In this document: positions 1 to 8,775 of the stretch, in pieces
Layout of the letters: every line of letters starts with the position of its first letter
How positions within the stretch are numbered: position 1 is the first letter of the stretch
Virus record (IMG/VR): IMGVR_UViG_3300027733_000017
Location: 1-28,678 of that record
Origin: a virus
Strand: one strand, 5' to 3'
Length of the DNA stretch: 28,678 nucleotides
Position numbers and translations under genes: made by a program
The notes under the pieces: model-generated
Told to the model about the DNA's origin: nothing
Databases searched by the model: none
Seen by the model: only the letters and a program-made list of their open reading frames with translations

Positions 1-127
1 ATAACATTGGTTAAACATTGCATTAAAACTATTACAACTTGCAGTATTAAATAATGGCACTGAATCTAATTCATAACATTGGTTAAACATACTGGCCATA
101 TTTGCAACATATTGAGTATTAAACAAT
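1..127. repeat. Left copy of exact 127-bp terminal repeat
   Basis: These bases are identical to 28552-28678. Collapsing the two copies gives a 28,551-bp circle and restores one uninterrupted fibre reading frame. The length of exactly 127 bp equals a commonly used maximum assembly k-mer, so it is more likely an assembly overlap of a circular or permuted molecule than a biological terminal repeat. It lies inside the 72-bp repeat units of the fibre gene, so the repeat count at the join is the least certain part of the contig. Confidence 0.95.
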
Positions 128-954
128 GGTACTTGAGTTAATGAAAAACATGCGGAAAACATTGTACTCATATTTGTACAACCGCGAGTATTAAACAATG
201 GTACTTGAGTTAATGAAGCACAATTTTGAAACATTCCATACATATTTGCAACATATTGAGTATCAAATAATGGTACTTGATTTAATGCACTACATCCGGA
301 AAACATACTGAGCATGGTATTTGCAACTGATGTAGAATAAAAACTAACATCTCTTAATGCACTACAATTATAAAACATATAACTATAATATGTAACAGAT
401 GATCCAGTTTTTAAATTACCAATATATGCTTTTTCAAGCATACGATGTACTACCTGCTGTGCGGCGGTGGTTAACGTAAAGGTTTGTATTTGATCACCAT
501 TTACTGCAATATCTAACCATTGAGAAAATGTATTCGACGATGATACAGTTGGATGTCTAACATTTAAATTAACTGCAGTTAAATCAGAAGCAATTGGAGT
601 TACTGATATAATTGCTTGTTTATATGATAATCCATTATGTGTAATCAACGTAGTATTTGATATATCAAATGTAGTATAATCATATATATGAGTTGCATTT
701 GTTCCAGAAGTAATTGTTTCTATAGTTCCATCACCCCAATCAATTTGATAAGATCCTATTGAAGTGTTTGCATTTAATGCAATATAATTTGATTCCGGTA
801 ATACTGCAACTAATCCAACAAATTTTTGTAAACCATTAACACTCGGTAAAGTTAACCAATTGGGATCTCTTATCCATGTACTTGGAATTTTATATGGTAT
901 ATTTTCAATTGATTTAGTACTAGTTAAAGATCTTGAAATATTTTTAACTGACAT
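1..954 (-). CDS. Tail fibre with PKD-like domain and BspA-type repeats, N-terminal part
   Basis: This is the first 318 codons of a fibre gene that continues across the circle junction at 28551 and ends at 27352, for 717 residues in total. The start ATG (954-952) overlaps the stop of the preceding gene as TAATG, which suggests coupled translation. Residues 30-50 (RDPNWLTLP onward) lead into a PKD/Ig-like strand pattern with WGDG at 73-76 and an H-x-YDY motif about 15-20 residues later. From about residue 180, 24-residue repeats begin with the pattern MFxxCxxLxxVPLFNT, as in BspA-like leucine-rich (DUF285-type) surface proteins. Phage proteins of this build are usually receptor-binding fibres or adhesins; the ligand is unknown. 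The gene follows two smaller fibre-associated genes in one transcription unit. The role as a fibre is inferred from domain type and position at the end of the tail genes. Confidence 0.85.
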   Translation of the reverse strand, partial: MSVKNISRSLTSTKSIENIPYKIPSTWIRDPNWLTLPSVNGLQKFVGLVAVLPESNYIALNANTSIGSYQIDWGDGTIETITSGTNATHIYDYTTFDISNTTLITHNGLSYKQAIISVTPIASDLTAVNLNVRHPTVSSSNTFSQWLDIAVNGDQIQTFTLTTAAQQVVHRMLEKAYIGNLKTGSSVTYYSYMFYNCSALRDVSFYSTSVANTMLSMFSGCSALNQVPLFDTQYVANMYGMFQNCASLTQVPLFNTRGCTNMSTMFSACFSLTQVPLFNTQYVANMASMFNQCYELDSVPLFNTASCNSFNAMFNQCY

Positions 955-1280
955 TATGCAATCTCACTTCCGTATACAGAGAATGCTACGGTTGCTGTTC
1001 CAGCATAAACTGATACAACATCAGTGGTTGCTAAAGTAATACCAAGTGTTAAAAATAATGTATCATATTGATTCACCGGAGTATCATATACGATATAATG
1101 CTGATTAGCAATACCTGCACCTGCAGGTTGTACTGCAACTCTTACAGTCGTACTTACACCTAAGTTAGCAATCACTAATGTAGAGCATACTGTACTTGTT
1201 GCACTTGGCACTGTATAAAGTGTTGTTAAAGTTGTTGCTGCTGGATTTTGTTGTCCTAAGACTTTGTATGTTGTAGCCAT
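954..1280 (-). CDS. Small virion or fibre-associated structural protein
   Basis: The 108-residue protein begins MATTYKVLGQ and has the layout of a widespread small phage structural protein: an N-terminal LGQxxPAATTxTxLYTVP stretch, a central HYIVYDTPV segment, and a C-terminal run of beta strands ending in YGSEIA. Members of this type sit beside tail fibre genes and are annotated only as structural; the exact role is unknown. A GGGAG ribosome binding site lies in the last codons of the upstream fibre gene. The stop overlaps the start of the large fibre (TAATG), so the three genes 1282-1671, 954-1280 and the 717-residue fibre form a tight cassette. It might be a capping or trimerisation partner of the fibre. 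Confidence 0.8.
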   Translation of the reverse strand: MATTYKVLGQQNPAATTLTTLYTVPSATSTVCSTLVIANLGVSTTVRVAVQPAGAGIANQHYIVYDTPVNQYDTLFLTLGITLATTDVVSVYAGTATVAFSVYGSEIA

Positions 1281-1281
1281 C

Positions 1282-1671
1282 TTACGCTCCCATTAATAAA
1301 AAGTTTGTTTCTAAACCACTTGTTCCGCCACCTGCGGCTGGAGTTGCCCATGATAATACACCACCACTGCCTGCAGTCAATACTTGACCAGTACTTGGCA
1401 TTGATGTTGGCCAATTGGTTGATCCTAATATAATCTGTCCTGTATTTGGGGTAATCATTACATTACCACTACCGTTTGGCGATATCATAATATTTCCGTT
1501 TGATACGGATACAATTGAAAATGAATTTACATCCAAGTTACCACCAAGTTGTGGGGTTGTATCTTCTAATACATTTTCAAGTTTATACGTATTCAAGTTA
1601 GTAAAATTAGCATCACCTTCTACCCAGGTTAACGCAGAGCCTTTACCTGCTCTTGTTACAATTGTTGTCAT
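1282..1671 (-). CDS. Short tail fibre or fibre N-terminal module
   Basis: The 129-residue protein starts with a TRAGKGSALTWVEGDANF stretch and then FTNLN, the N-terminal signature common to many phage tail fibres that attach to the virion. It then has an LGGNLDVNSFSI motif and short repeats NGNIMISPNGSG / NVMITPNTGQI typical of beta-prism or triple-helix fibre shafts. It ends in a glycine-rich tail with no receptor-binding head. It may be a truncated fibre base that carries a separately encoded distal fibre. An AAGGAA ribosome binding site lies upstream of the ATG at 1671. A leftward terminator (1683-1714) separates it from the gene at 1726-2139, so it should begin a new transcript or be expressed by read-through. 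Confidence 0.8.
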   Translation of the reverse strand: MTTIVTRAGKGSALTWVEGDANFTNLNTYKLENVLEDTTPQLGGNLDVNSFSIVSVSNGNIMISPNGSGNVMITPNTGQIILGSTNWPTSMPSTGQVLTAGSGGVLSWATPAAGGGTSGLETNFLLMGA

Positions 1672-1682
1672 CTCAGTTCCTT

Positions 1683-1714
1683 AAAAGAAAAAGGGTGCCA
1701 GAATAGACACCCTT
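1683..1714 (-). terminator. Rho-independent terminator, leftward
   Basis: The minus strand reads AAGGGTG, a 10-nt loop, then CACCCTT followed by a T-rich run (TTTTTCTTTT). The stem arms are at 1708-1714 and 1691-1697. It lies 12 bp after the stop of 1726-2139 and just before the fibre cassette, so it probably adjusts the ratio of the abundant small tail protein to the fibres. Confidence 0.85.
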
Positions 1715-1725
1715 GATTAAAACAA

Positions 1726-2139
1726 TTAAGCCAAAGAGATTGACAAATTGCCTGAAGTAATTTGGAAAGTGTCACCTGAGTCAATTGCTTTTGCAGTAGT
1801 AACAGCACCCCAGAACAAAACGTTTCCGCCTGTTGCAGCATCCATAATTGCAACGTGAGTAATTGTTCCCCATGCAGCAGTTGCAGTAGCGAAAGTTACT
1901 GTAGCATTAGTAGCAGATGTACCACCACTAGCAGCAGCGAATGCAACACTCATACGTGCGTATGCAGTACCTGATAAACTAACTTCGTCAGTTAATGTAC
2001 CTGCTTCTAAGTTAGCAGCAGCATTACCTGATGTATTAATGAACAAACCTAAGTGAAGGCTAGTTGGTTGTGTGTAAGCAGTATTTTTTAGAACGTGATC
2101 TAAAACTTTGTTTTCTAAGTAATTTGATGCAGCAGTCAT
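1726..2139 (-). CDS. Conserved phage tail-region structural protein
   Basis: The 137-residue protein begins with an SNYLENKVLDHVLKNTAYT stretch followed by a P-T-S-LHLGLF segment. It continues with a YARMSVAFAAASGG region, a WGTITHVAIMDAATGGNVLFW-type core cut by short turns, and a C-terminus rich in hydrophobic beta strands. This arrangement matches a very common small phage tail or fibre-associated structural family whose exact role is not established. An AGGAGA ribosome binding site lies about 7 bases before the ATG, and a strong terminator follows. It stands alone between the hub C-terminal gene and the fibre cassette. An 82-bp A/T-rich gap upstream (2140-2221) may hold a promoter, but I could not identify a convincing one. 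Confidence 0.8.
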   Translation of the reverse strand: MTAASNYLENKVLDHVLKNTAYTQPTSLHLGLFINTSGNAAANLEAGTLTDEVSLSGTAYARMSVAFAAASGGTSATNATVTFATATAAWGTITHVAIMDAATGGNVLFWGAVTTAKAIDSGDTFQITSGNLSISLA

Positions 2140-2221
2140 TTGTATCTCCTATAGGTAAAATGTTTGTTTGCACTCGTATTTATGTAATCTTTAAAAATCT
2201 TCAAAAATTGTTAAAAAATTA

Positions 2222-4123
2222 TTATCCATTATCTTCATCTTTCCATTGTGCATATGGAACATATGTCATGGTATCAGTAAATGTTTTTGTTTCACCGTTA
2301 TATGTAATTCTATAATTAATGCTAACAGATTGATCTGGTGGTGGCAATTTAAATGCTGAATGTTGTTCATCTTTATAATAAGTCCATGTTCCTTGTCCTA
2401 TTATTTGATTAACTTCGGCACCTGTACCTGTATAAATTAATGGACATTTTGGTGTAATTTTAACATTATTTTCACTAGTTCTATTAGCAGTTACATTATT
2501 TTTATTAAATGTTGCATTATATAGGGAAAGATCAATTTGACCAATTGTACATGACATGTGTAATGTATATGTACCTTCATATTTTAAATCACTTGGATTA
2601 CTTAAAGTAAAATCTTTTAAATCAACAGGATATCCTGATGTAAATGATGCATTTGTTAATTCAGTTGTTGTTAATTCATTCTTTCCCATTAATCTACCAT
2701 TTATACTCGTACTAATTGGGCCTGGATTATAAATGTATTCCATAGTAATAATTGAACCTGCAATATTAGAACATTTTACATATCCATCACCGTTATATGT
2801 ACTTGATATTGAATAATATGATCCTACTTTTGGAAGTGTATAGGTAGCACCATAAAACTGTTCAAATTCATATCTTACATAAAATGGGCCACTTCCATAA
2901 TTGATTGGTTTAGATAACCTTAAATCAACTGAAAGTGATGTAGATGATGAATCTAATTTAACTGTCCAATGTTTTCCAATTGTACATGATTTTTCCCACG
3001 GTCTAGGTTTAGGAACATATGGAACATAATAAGTTCCAGGTTTAACAAATGATAATGGACATACTTCACCTGCAGTTGATACACTTGATGTATCAGTAGG
3101 TTTAGTGATTGCATTACTACTTGTTCCGGTTCCTGCAGATGCATTGATTGTAACTGTTACATTATCTTCTGATTGAGTAGCAGTAACACCATCACCGACA
3201 AAATTAATTGATTTAGTTTTTTTGGTTAAAATAGTACCTTCATCTTTTGTAATCAATGATGATAGTGGTGTAGTATCGCCAAGTAAGTCAATACCAGTTA
3301 GATCTTTTAATAATCCCATTATGGCTGCAAAGATACCACCTTCTACACTTCCTCCTAATAACTTATCCAACGCACTAAGCAATGCCATAGCGCCTAATGC
3401 TAATCCCATTTGCCCTAAATTAATATCATCCTTAGCAATTTCTTTGTTAGCATTCTTTTGAACAATACCAGTTTTTGGTGTTCTAAGTTGACGAGTTAAT
3501 GTAGTAGTATCATATACAATTGAATTATATTCAAGTGCAGTAACACTAAGACGTAATTCACCATTATTTGAATCAGATTCTGATATACTGATTACTCTAA
3601 ATAATTTACTTGTATATCCATATATTGAATTAGTTATAGTGATTAAATCACCTGCTTGTAAACCTAAACTTGTAAAGTCAGTATCAAATTTAATAATCTG
3701 ATCAATACGACTTTGTTTAAGTTGTACTGCACCAAGTAGTTGTGCCTGTACAGGATCATTAACTGTATCAAAAGATAATTTTAATATCTTTGATTGTTCA
3801 TTTGGTAACCAATCAACAGTTGGGATAGTTTGAATTACTGTATCAGTTTGATCAAGTAGATCTTTGTGTGGAAAATCTACTTGGACTTGATTATAATAAT
3901 CGGTCATACCAGTAGTACTCAAAAGAATACTACCAATAATATTTGAATCATTGAAACTCTTTACAGAAGTTCCAATTTGATTTACAATTACTGACCATTT
4001 ACCTGTATGGACATCAAATGTAAGAAAAGAATTACAAGAACTTGTTAATATTTCTAAATTCTCTAAAACTGTTTTATTGGTATCCAAGATACCATTTATT
4101 TGATATATTTTTGATATTGACAT
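2222..4123 (-). CDS. Tail-tip hub, C-terminal part with fibre-like extension
   Basis: The 633-residue protein opens with SKIYQINGILDTNKTVLENL and then a segment with CNSFLTFDVHTGKWSVIVN. These are the features normally found in the middle of siphovirus tail-tip or baseplate-hub proteins, not at their N-terminus. Residues 1-230 thus look like the second half of the hub begun by 7432-8154. A glycine/alanine-rich hydrophobic stretch (about 235-285) follows, then SINFVGDGVTAT, a motif seen in phage fibre proteins. The remainder is a long beta-rich extension with several cysteines and no recognised catalytic site. It has its own ribosome binding site (AAGGAAACAAG before the ATG), so it is made as a separate chain. 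It probably assembles with the N-terminal fragment at the tail tip. Hub assignment is from family knowledge; the role of the extension is inferred. Confidence 0.75.
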   Translation of the reverse strand: MSISKIYQINGILDTNKTVLENLEILTSSCNSFLTFDVHTGKWSVIVNQIGTSVKSFNDSNIIGSILLSTTGMTDYYNQVQVDFPHKDLLDQTDTVIQTIPTVDWLPNEQSKILKLSFDTVNDPVQAQLLGAVQLKQSRIDQIIKFDTDFTSLGLQAGDLITITNSIYGYTSKLFRVISISESDSNNGELRLSVTALEYNSIVYDTTTLTRQLRTPKTGIVQKNANKEIAKDDINLGQMGLALGAMALLSALDKLLGGSVEGGIFAAIMGLLKDLTGIDLLGDTTPLSSLITKDEGTILTKKTKSINFVGDGVTATQSEDNVTVTINASAGTGTSSNAITKPTDTSSVSTAGEVCPLSFVKPGTYYVPYVPKPRPWEKSCTIGKHWTVKLDSSSTSLSVDLRLSKPINYGSGPFYVRYEFEQFYGATYTLPKVGSYYSISSTYNGDGYVKCSNIAGSIITMEYIYNPGPISTSINGRLMGKNELTTTELTNASFTSGYPVDLKDFTLSNPSDLKYEGTYTLHMSCTIGQIDLSLYNATFNKNNVTANRTSENNVKITPKCPLIYTGTGAEVNQIIGQGTWTYYKDEQHSAFKLPPPDQSVSINYRITYNGETKTFTDTMTYVPYAQWKDEDNG

Positions 4124-4132
4124 CTTGTTTCC

Positions 4133-7100
4133 TTAACTTGCTTTAATAATAACTATACCTGTTTTACCGGCACCGCCATCTTGTAATGTATATGTTGTTC
4201 CAGTTTGACTATCATGAATAAATCCACCTCCATATCCACCAGATCCAGGAATATTATAATTTAATGTAGTTGCATGATTTGCAGGTGCCGAACGTAAATC
4301 ACTTGTTACTGTATTAACAGTTAATGCAGATGGATTTGAATTAGCCGTGCTACCTTGACCAATATCACCACCATGTCCTATTTCATAATTATCTACTGAT
4401 TCTAAAATTGAATATTGAATATCGATACCATCTGCAGAATTTAATAAATCAAGTCCTCTACCATATTGATAAGTGTGTAAATCACTTCTTTGACCAATAG
4501 TTTGAGATATTTGTTCAACATTATTTAATTTATATGAAATTGTATTGAGTACAGCATTATTACTTCCTCTTCCACCAGTTGCAGTATATGTTGTGCTATT
4601 ACTAAATGTAATTAATGAATTAGTTCCATTAGTTGCAGATAATCTATCTGGGATGATTATTATTTTAGATGCAATATATCGTCCTCTTGTTGATGAAGAA
4701 GACTCAACACCATTACTACCAACTCCAACAAATAATCCATTTGAATTTACTGTAATTGCATTTAATTGTCCATATGTTGATGATATTAATGTAGGTTCGG
4801 TCCAATTGGTACCATCAATTGAAGTTGTATAATATGGATAATTATAATTATTCCATCCAGTTGCTACAAAAACATTATCTTTACTACATGTAATTGATTT
4901 TAACACTAACGAAATTGTTGTATTATTGATAATAGCAGATTCGGTCCAATTGATACCATCAGTTGAAGTTGTATAATGTGGTTCAAACCCAATACTACCT
5001 CCACCTCCAACTGCAACAAATAATCCATCTGAATTTACTGTAATTGCATGAAAAGAACTATCCGATGTTACCATTGGAGTTGGACCACTCCAAGTTGTTC
5101 CATTAGATGATACTATACTGTTAGTATCAGCAACGGCAACAAATAATCCATCTGAATTTACTGCAATTGATACAGAATGTAACGCTGGAAAGTTTACTAC
5201 AAACTCCGCCGGCGATATAGATATAGGTGCAGCCCATGTTATACCATTATATGAAATTGAATAAGCAGGTGAACCATAAGTTCCACCAACCTCAATTCGA
5301 TATCCAACTGCTATAAATATATCATCTTTACTACATGTAATTGCATTTAATCGGATTTGGTTACCAGGAGAAATTGGTATTGCAGTCGGTGTTGTCCATG
5401 TTGTTCCATTACTTGAATATGAAGATACCGTATATCCACTATCATTTTCACCAATTGCAACAAATAATCCATCTGAATTTACTGCAATTGAATTCAATTG
5501 AGCATTTACTGTACTACCATTCATTAATGATGGTGTTGTCCATGTTGTTCCATTACTTGAGGTTGAATATAAAGGATCACTAGATGAATTATAACCAACT
5601 GCAACAAATAATCCATCTAAATTTACTGCAATTGAAGTCATATAAGCATTAGTTGTTGAATTAATTACAGACATCGATGGAACTGCAGCAAACGAAATAG
5701 ATGAAGATTTTGATTGAGAAAATAAACCTCCAGCACCGACCGTACCAGTTATAATATTAGTTACTGCAGAAGTATTGATAATTTGATTAGTATTGACTAA
5801 TAAAGATCCACTCCAACCACCATTACCTATTTTACAGAATCCATAATTTGGTAACGGACTTATAGAATTATAATATAATGAACCTGATCCACCACCTCCG
5901 CCTCCAATTATTGCATAATTTATAGTTCCATAATAATATGAATCTAATGGTATTGCATATGTAAATGCACCTGCAGTATTATAGATAGATGTAGTCGTTA
6001 TAATTGTTCCAATAGTACCTGAATAAGATAAATTAAAACTTACTGTTTGTTGTAATACTGAATTGCGATATTTCTTAAACGTAATTGTAGTAGATGCTGT
6101 AGAATCTTTTACAGGATAATATTTTATTTCACTAAATTTAGAATTAATTGTAGTATATGTTCCAGTATAACTTACCATTTGTAATGGAGTAGTAGCCGAT
6201 GCACCTGTTAAATATCCAGTTGTACATCTAACTTCAATTGTAAATGTTGCAGTCGGAAATCCTGTTTCTAAATATGGAGTATTTGTCGCAAAGATTGCAG
6301 TACCGATATTTTTATCATATGTTCTTGCTGCGGTAATATTATATGTATGATCATATGATGGTATTGCAGATACTGTTGATAAAGTTGATAATGCAGCATT
6401 ATATTGATAAGTGTGGCCATAAATTGGAATTATATATAATGATGCAACTGATGAAAGTGCAGGGCTTGGTCTAAATATAATGTTATTATGTATAATACTT
6501 GTACTAATAGATGTTAAATTTGCAGTCAATCTTACTGGACTTAATAACATCCATCTACAAATAATTATTGGATTAAATGCAGATGGTAAATTAATATAAG
6601 GATCAAAAGTATAATTTGGTAATACATTATAATCAAACTCTACATCCATATAACTTCTGCATCGTATATTTGCAAGTTCAATTGAAGGATAAGTCGGTGT
6701 ACGATCATATCCATAACTTGCATTGCATGCAAATACAAAATTAGAATTCATTATAACATCTTTTGGATTTTCACCAATATTACATACAACAGTGAATTTA
6801 GAATATAAATCAACTGATCCAGATTTAGATGTTTTTGCTTCAATTGTAAAATTACTAAGCATTTCTACAATAGCACTTTGTGTTGTACCAACCGTACTTG
6901 ATATAGATGGAACACGTAATACAACAGTTGATTCCATTCTTGCAATATAATAAAATCTTGTATCAAATTCTAACCAAGTATAACTTTGATCTAAGTTTAA
7001 ATCAGAATCAAAATATACAATACTTACTTCAAGATACCAAAATGGTGAACTTGCATAGTTACTTGGTAAATTCCAAGTAAAGTTTTTAATCAATTCCCAC

Positions 7101-7432
7101 TGTGCAACTGTAGTAATACCATTTAATGTATAAACAGATCCACTCGTAGATAAAGTAACACCACTAGGTAATGTTGCAAATGTAATACTACTTCCTGATA
7201 ATGCAGGTATTCTTTCTGTTTTAATTTCAACCCGATATCTTACATTAGCCGTTTCTGGTCTAATAATCTCAGCAATACCAACAATAGGATTTACTAAAAC
7301 TGTCGTTGAACTAATATCCAATTGGTTGTAATATGTAATTGGAGTATAAGTTAAATTTACTCCAGATGGACGTTCATCAGTATATGTTACTGTTTGATTT
7401 GATGCATTATTAAGTTCTGATAATGATTGCAT
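4133..7432 (-). CDS. Giant tail-tip protein with glycine-rich and propeller-like domains
   Basis: The 1,099-residue protein's first ~25 residues (SLSELNNASNQTVTYTDE) look like a short piece of a tail-tip hub. After that, residues 30-480 are beta-rich with no recognised motif. Residues about 500-590 form a glycine-rich domain (IIGGGGGGSGS), which resumes at about 930 and ends with GGAGKTGIVIIKAS, a typical ending of glycine-rich phage tip proteins. Between them, residues about 595-915 hold seven ~45-residue repeats (GLFVAVG ... SxNGTTW). The gene lies between the two halves of the hub, overlaps the upstream stop as TAATG, and precedes 2222-4123 by 9 bp. A receptor-binding role is inferred from domain type and position. 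Long Ser/Thr/Ile-rich runs make mis-assignment to another adhesin family possible. Confidence 0.75.
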   Translation of the reverse strand: MQSLSELNNASNQTVTYTDERPSGVNLTYTPITYYNQLDISSTTVLVNPIVGIAEIIRPETANVRYRVEIKTERIPALSGSSITFATLPSGVTLSTSGSVYTLNGITTVAQWELIKNFTWNLPSNYASSPFWYLEVSIVYFDSDLNLDQSYTWLEFDTRFYYIARMESTVVLRVPSISSTVGTTQSAIVEMLSNFTIEAKTSKSGSVDLYSKFTVVCNIGENPKDVIMNSNFVFACNASYGYDRTPTYPSIELANIRCRSYMDVEFDYNVLPNYTFDPYINLPSAFNPIIICRWMLLSPVRLTANLTSISTSIIHNNIIFRPSPALSSVASLYIIPIYGHTYQYNAALSTLSTVSAIPSYDHTYNITAARTYDKNIGTAIFATNTPYLETGFPTATFTIEVRCTTGYLTGASATTPLQMVSYTGTYTTINSKFSEIKYYPVKDSTASTTITFKKYRNSVLQQTVSFNLSYSGTIGTIITTTSIYNTAGAFTYAIPLDSYYYGTINYAIIGGGGGGSGSLYYNSISPLPNYGFCKIGNGGWSGSLLVNTNQIINTSAVTNIITGTVGAGGLFSQSKSSSISFAAVPSMSVINSTTNAYMTSIAVNLDGLFVAVGYNSSSDPLYSTSSNGTTWTTPSLMNGSTVNAQLNSIAVNSDGLFVAIGENDSGYTVSSYSSNGTTWTTPTAIPISPGNQIRLNAITCSKDDIFIAVGYRIEVGGTYGSPAYSISYNGITWAAPISISPAEFVVNFPALHSVSIAVNSDGLFVAVADTNSIVSSNGTTWSGPTPMVTSDSSFHAITVNSDGLFVAVGGGGSIGFEPHYTTSTDGINWTESAIINNTTISLVLKSITCSKDNVFVATGWNNYNYPYYTTSIDGTNWTEPTLISSTYGQLNAITVNSNGLFVGVGSNGVESSSSTRGRYIASKIIIIPDRLSATNGTNSLITFSNSTTYTATGGRGSNNAVLNTISYKLNNVEQISQTIGQRSDLHTYQYGRGLDLLNSADGIDIQYSILESVDNYEIGHGGDIGQGSTANSNPSALTVNTVTSDLRSAPANHATTLNYNIPGSGGYGGGFIHDSQTGTTYTLQDGGAGKTGIVIIKAS
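4690..5650 (-). repeat. Seven tandem propeller-like repeats inside the giant tail-tip gene
   Basis: Seven coding repeats of about 130-150 bp each encode a strand of the type AVNSDGLFVAVG followed by an S-x-N/D-G-x-x-W turn. The turn resembles the Asp-box/BNR-like element of beta-propellers. The DNA copies still share blocks such as caaataatccatctgaattt, so amplification may be recent or maintained by recombination. Two units replace AVNSDGLF with TCSKDNVF/TCSKDDIF. Seven units would fit a closed seven-bladed propeller, but the fold is an inference. Confidence 0.75.
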
Positions 7433-8154
7433 TATAAATTAATCTCCGAGGTTGGTATTGATCCACCATATATGGTATTAGTCATATAATCATATAAACA
7501 ATCACCTGGCTGATTCATTGAATTAATAATAGTGAATTTAAATTGACCTAACTTAGTTAAACTCTTTGCTGAATCATATTTGATCTTAACAATAGCAAAT
7601 ACTAAATTACCCATTATATGTTCATTTACATTCCAACCTGGCATTATATCATGGGCTGGTGCAGTAAGGCCTGAATAACCAGATGGCATTGCTGGCATTA
7701 ATGAATTACCTGCATAACACCATACATGTACTAATCCTGCATAATTTGAATCTTTATTTCCATCTCTATCAACAGTGTAATCTAATGTAGTACCATCATT
7801 TTTGAATACAATCTTATTATCATCCAAATAGATGCTATTGAATGTAAATGTTGAATCAGCACCTTGACCTAGGTTAACTTTACCTGTCTTCTCGCATATG
7901 GTAATACAGAAGTACATGGTTAAGTTATCACTTGCCATTACTGCATCCGTAATAATACCGCCTAATGTTGTTTGTCCATATACAACAGGTATCTTATTCT
8001 CTGGATTAGCATTATTCTGCATCCTAGTTTGTGCATCAGGTTTTGTTGTAGTAGTCTGAGTACTTTTTGTTACTTGACTTAACAAATAACCAAGTAATGC
8101 AGTCTTTGCTACCCCACCAACAAATCCTCCTGTTAAATCTCCTAAAAAACTCAT
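7432..8154 (-). CDS. Tail-tip hub, N-terminal part
   Basis: The 240-residue protein has an N-terminal hydrophobic glycine-rich segment (MSFLGDLTGGFVGGVAKTAL), then NPENKIPVVYGQTTLGGIITD and an MYFCITICEKTGK stretch. It ends with DYMTNTIYGGSIPTSEINL. These motifs occur in this order at the N-terminus of siphovirus tail-tip/hub proteins, whose next segment would normally begin near the junction with the next gene. Here the frame stops, and the stop overlaps the next ATG as TAATG, so the ancestral hub is divided. The product presumably forms the base of the tail tip, together with 2222-4123. It follows the distal tail proteins directly (9-bp gap), as expected for module order. Confidence 0.75.
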   Translation of the reverse strand: MSFLGDLTGGFVGGVAKTALLGYLLSQVTKSTQTTTTKPDAQTRMQNNANPENKIPVVYGQTTLGGIITDAVMASDNLTMYFCITICEKTGKVNLGQGADSTFTFNSIYLDDNKIVFKNDGTTLDYTVDRDGNKDSNYAGLVHVWCYAGNSLMPAMPSGYSGLTAPAHDIMPGWNVNEHIMGNLVFAIVKIKYDSAKSLTKLGQFKFTIINSMNQPGDCLYDYMTNTIYGGSIPTSEINL

Positions 8155-8163
8155 TATTCTTCC

Positions 8164-8775
8164 TTAAGGTAAATTGCCAAAATTATAATTTGAACCAGTT
8201 AATGATGTGACTCTATCCATTGCAATATCTGCTGGAAAATATAACTTTTGATCATATGGGTTAGTTCTTCTTCCTTTAACAGAGGAACTTAATACATCAA
8301 TTACGCTCTTACAAACAATTGATACTGTATTTGTTGTTTGGGTAGTTCCCCACTGTTCATCAATACCATAGTTATTGATTATACCAAAGAATCTACCCAT
8401 TGGATTACCTGTAATTGCAAGTACTTCATTAGTTACTGGATCAAGTAATACTCTAAAAATTGCAATCCTGCTACCTTTCATGCTTGAATTTAATATAGTC
8501 GAAACAGTTGTTGGAAGTACAGAACTTAATGTAATTGTTACTTCATTGGAACTTGATCTAATCTCACTTATGCTTGATGATAGATCAATAATTTCACCTT
8601 GACCATAATATGTTTCTTGTATACCATTGATAGTAACATTAATAGGATCTATTGAATCACTAAATGTTATAACTGTATTTGATGCAGTATCACCAGGATT
8701 AACTTTATATTTCTTAACATCAATCCTTACTATTAAGGCTGACTTAATACTTGAGTATGGGGTTAAATTAATCAT
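8164..8775 (-). CDS. Distal tail / tail-tip protein
   Basis: I chose the start at 8775 (MINLTPYSSIKSAL, 203 residues). It has a GAGGAT ribosome binding site and its ATG overlaps the TGA of the upstream gene (ATGA). A longer frame starting at 8811 would lie inside that gene. The protein includes MGRFFGIINNYGIDEQWGTT and an IVCKSVIDVLSSSVKGRRTN segment near the C-terminus. It resembles small phage distal tail proteins encoded between the tape measure and the hub, where a beta-rich core carries a short structured C-terminus. No enzymatic motif is visible. Its role in joining the tail tube to the tip is inferred from gene order. Confidence 0.7.
   Translation of the reverse strand: MINLTPYSSIKSALIVRIDVKKYKVNPGDTASNTVITFSDSIDPINVTINGIQETYYGQGEIIDLSSSISEIRSSSNEVTITLSSVLPTTVSTILNSSMKGSRIAIFRVLLDPVTNEVLAITGNPMGRFFGIINNYGIDEQWGTTQTTNTVSIVCKSVIDVLSSSVKGRRTNPYDQKLYFPADIAMDRVTSLTGSNYNFGNLP

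Noticed and set aside
4123-7432. Intein or group I intron explaining the split hub
   Set aside because: No intein block residues (Cys/Ser start, His-Asn end) or homing endonuclease motifs are visible in the inserted protein, and each fragment has its own start and stop. The insert looks like an adhesin.
7428-7440. A second programmed frameshift joining the hub N-terminal gene to the giant protein
   Set aside because: No slippery heptamer is present at the TAATG junction. Stop-start overlap is enough to explain expression and is used at many other junctions here.
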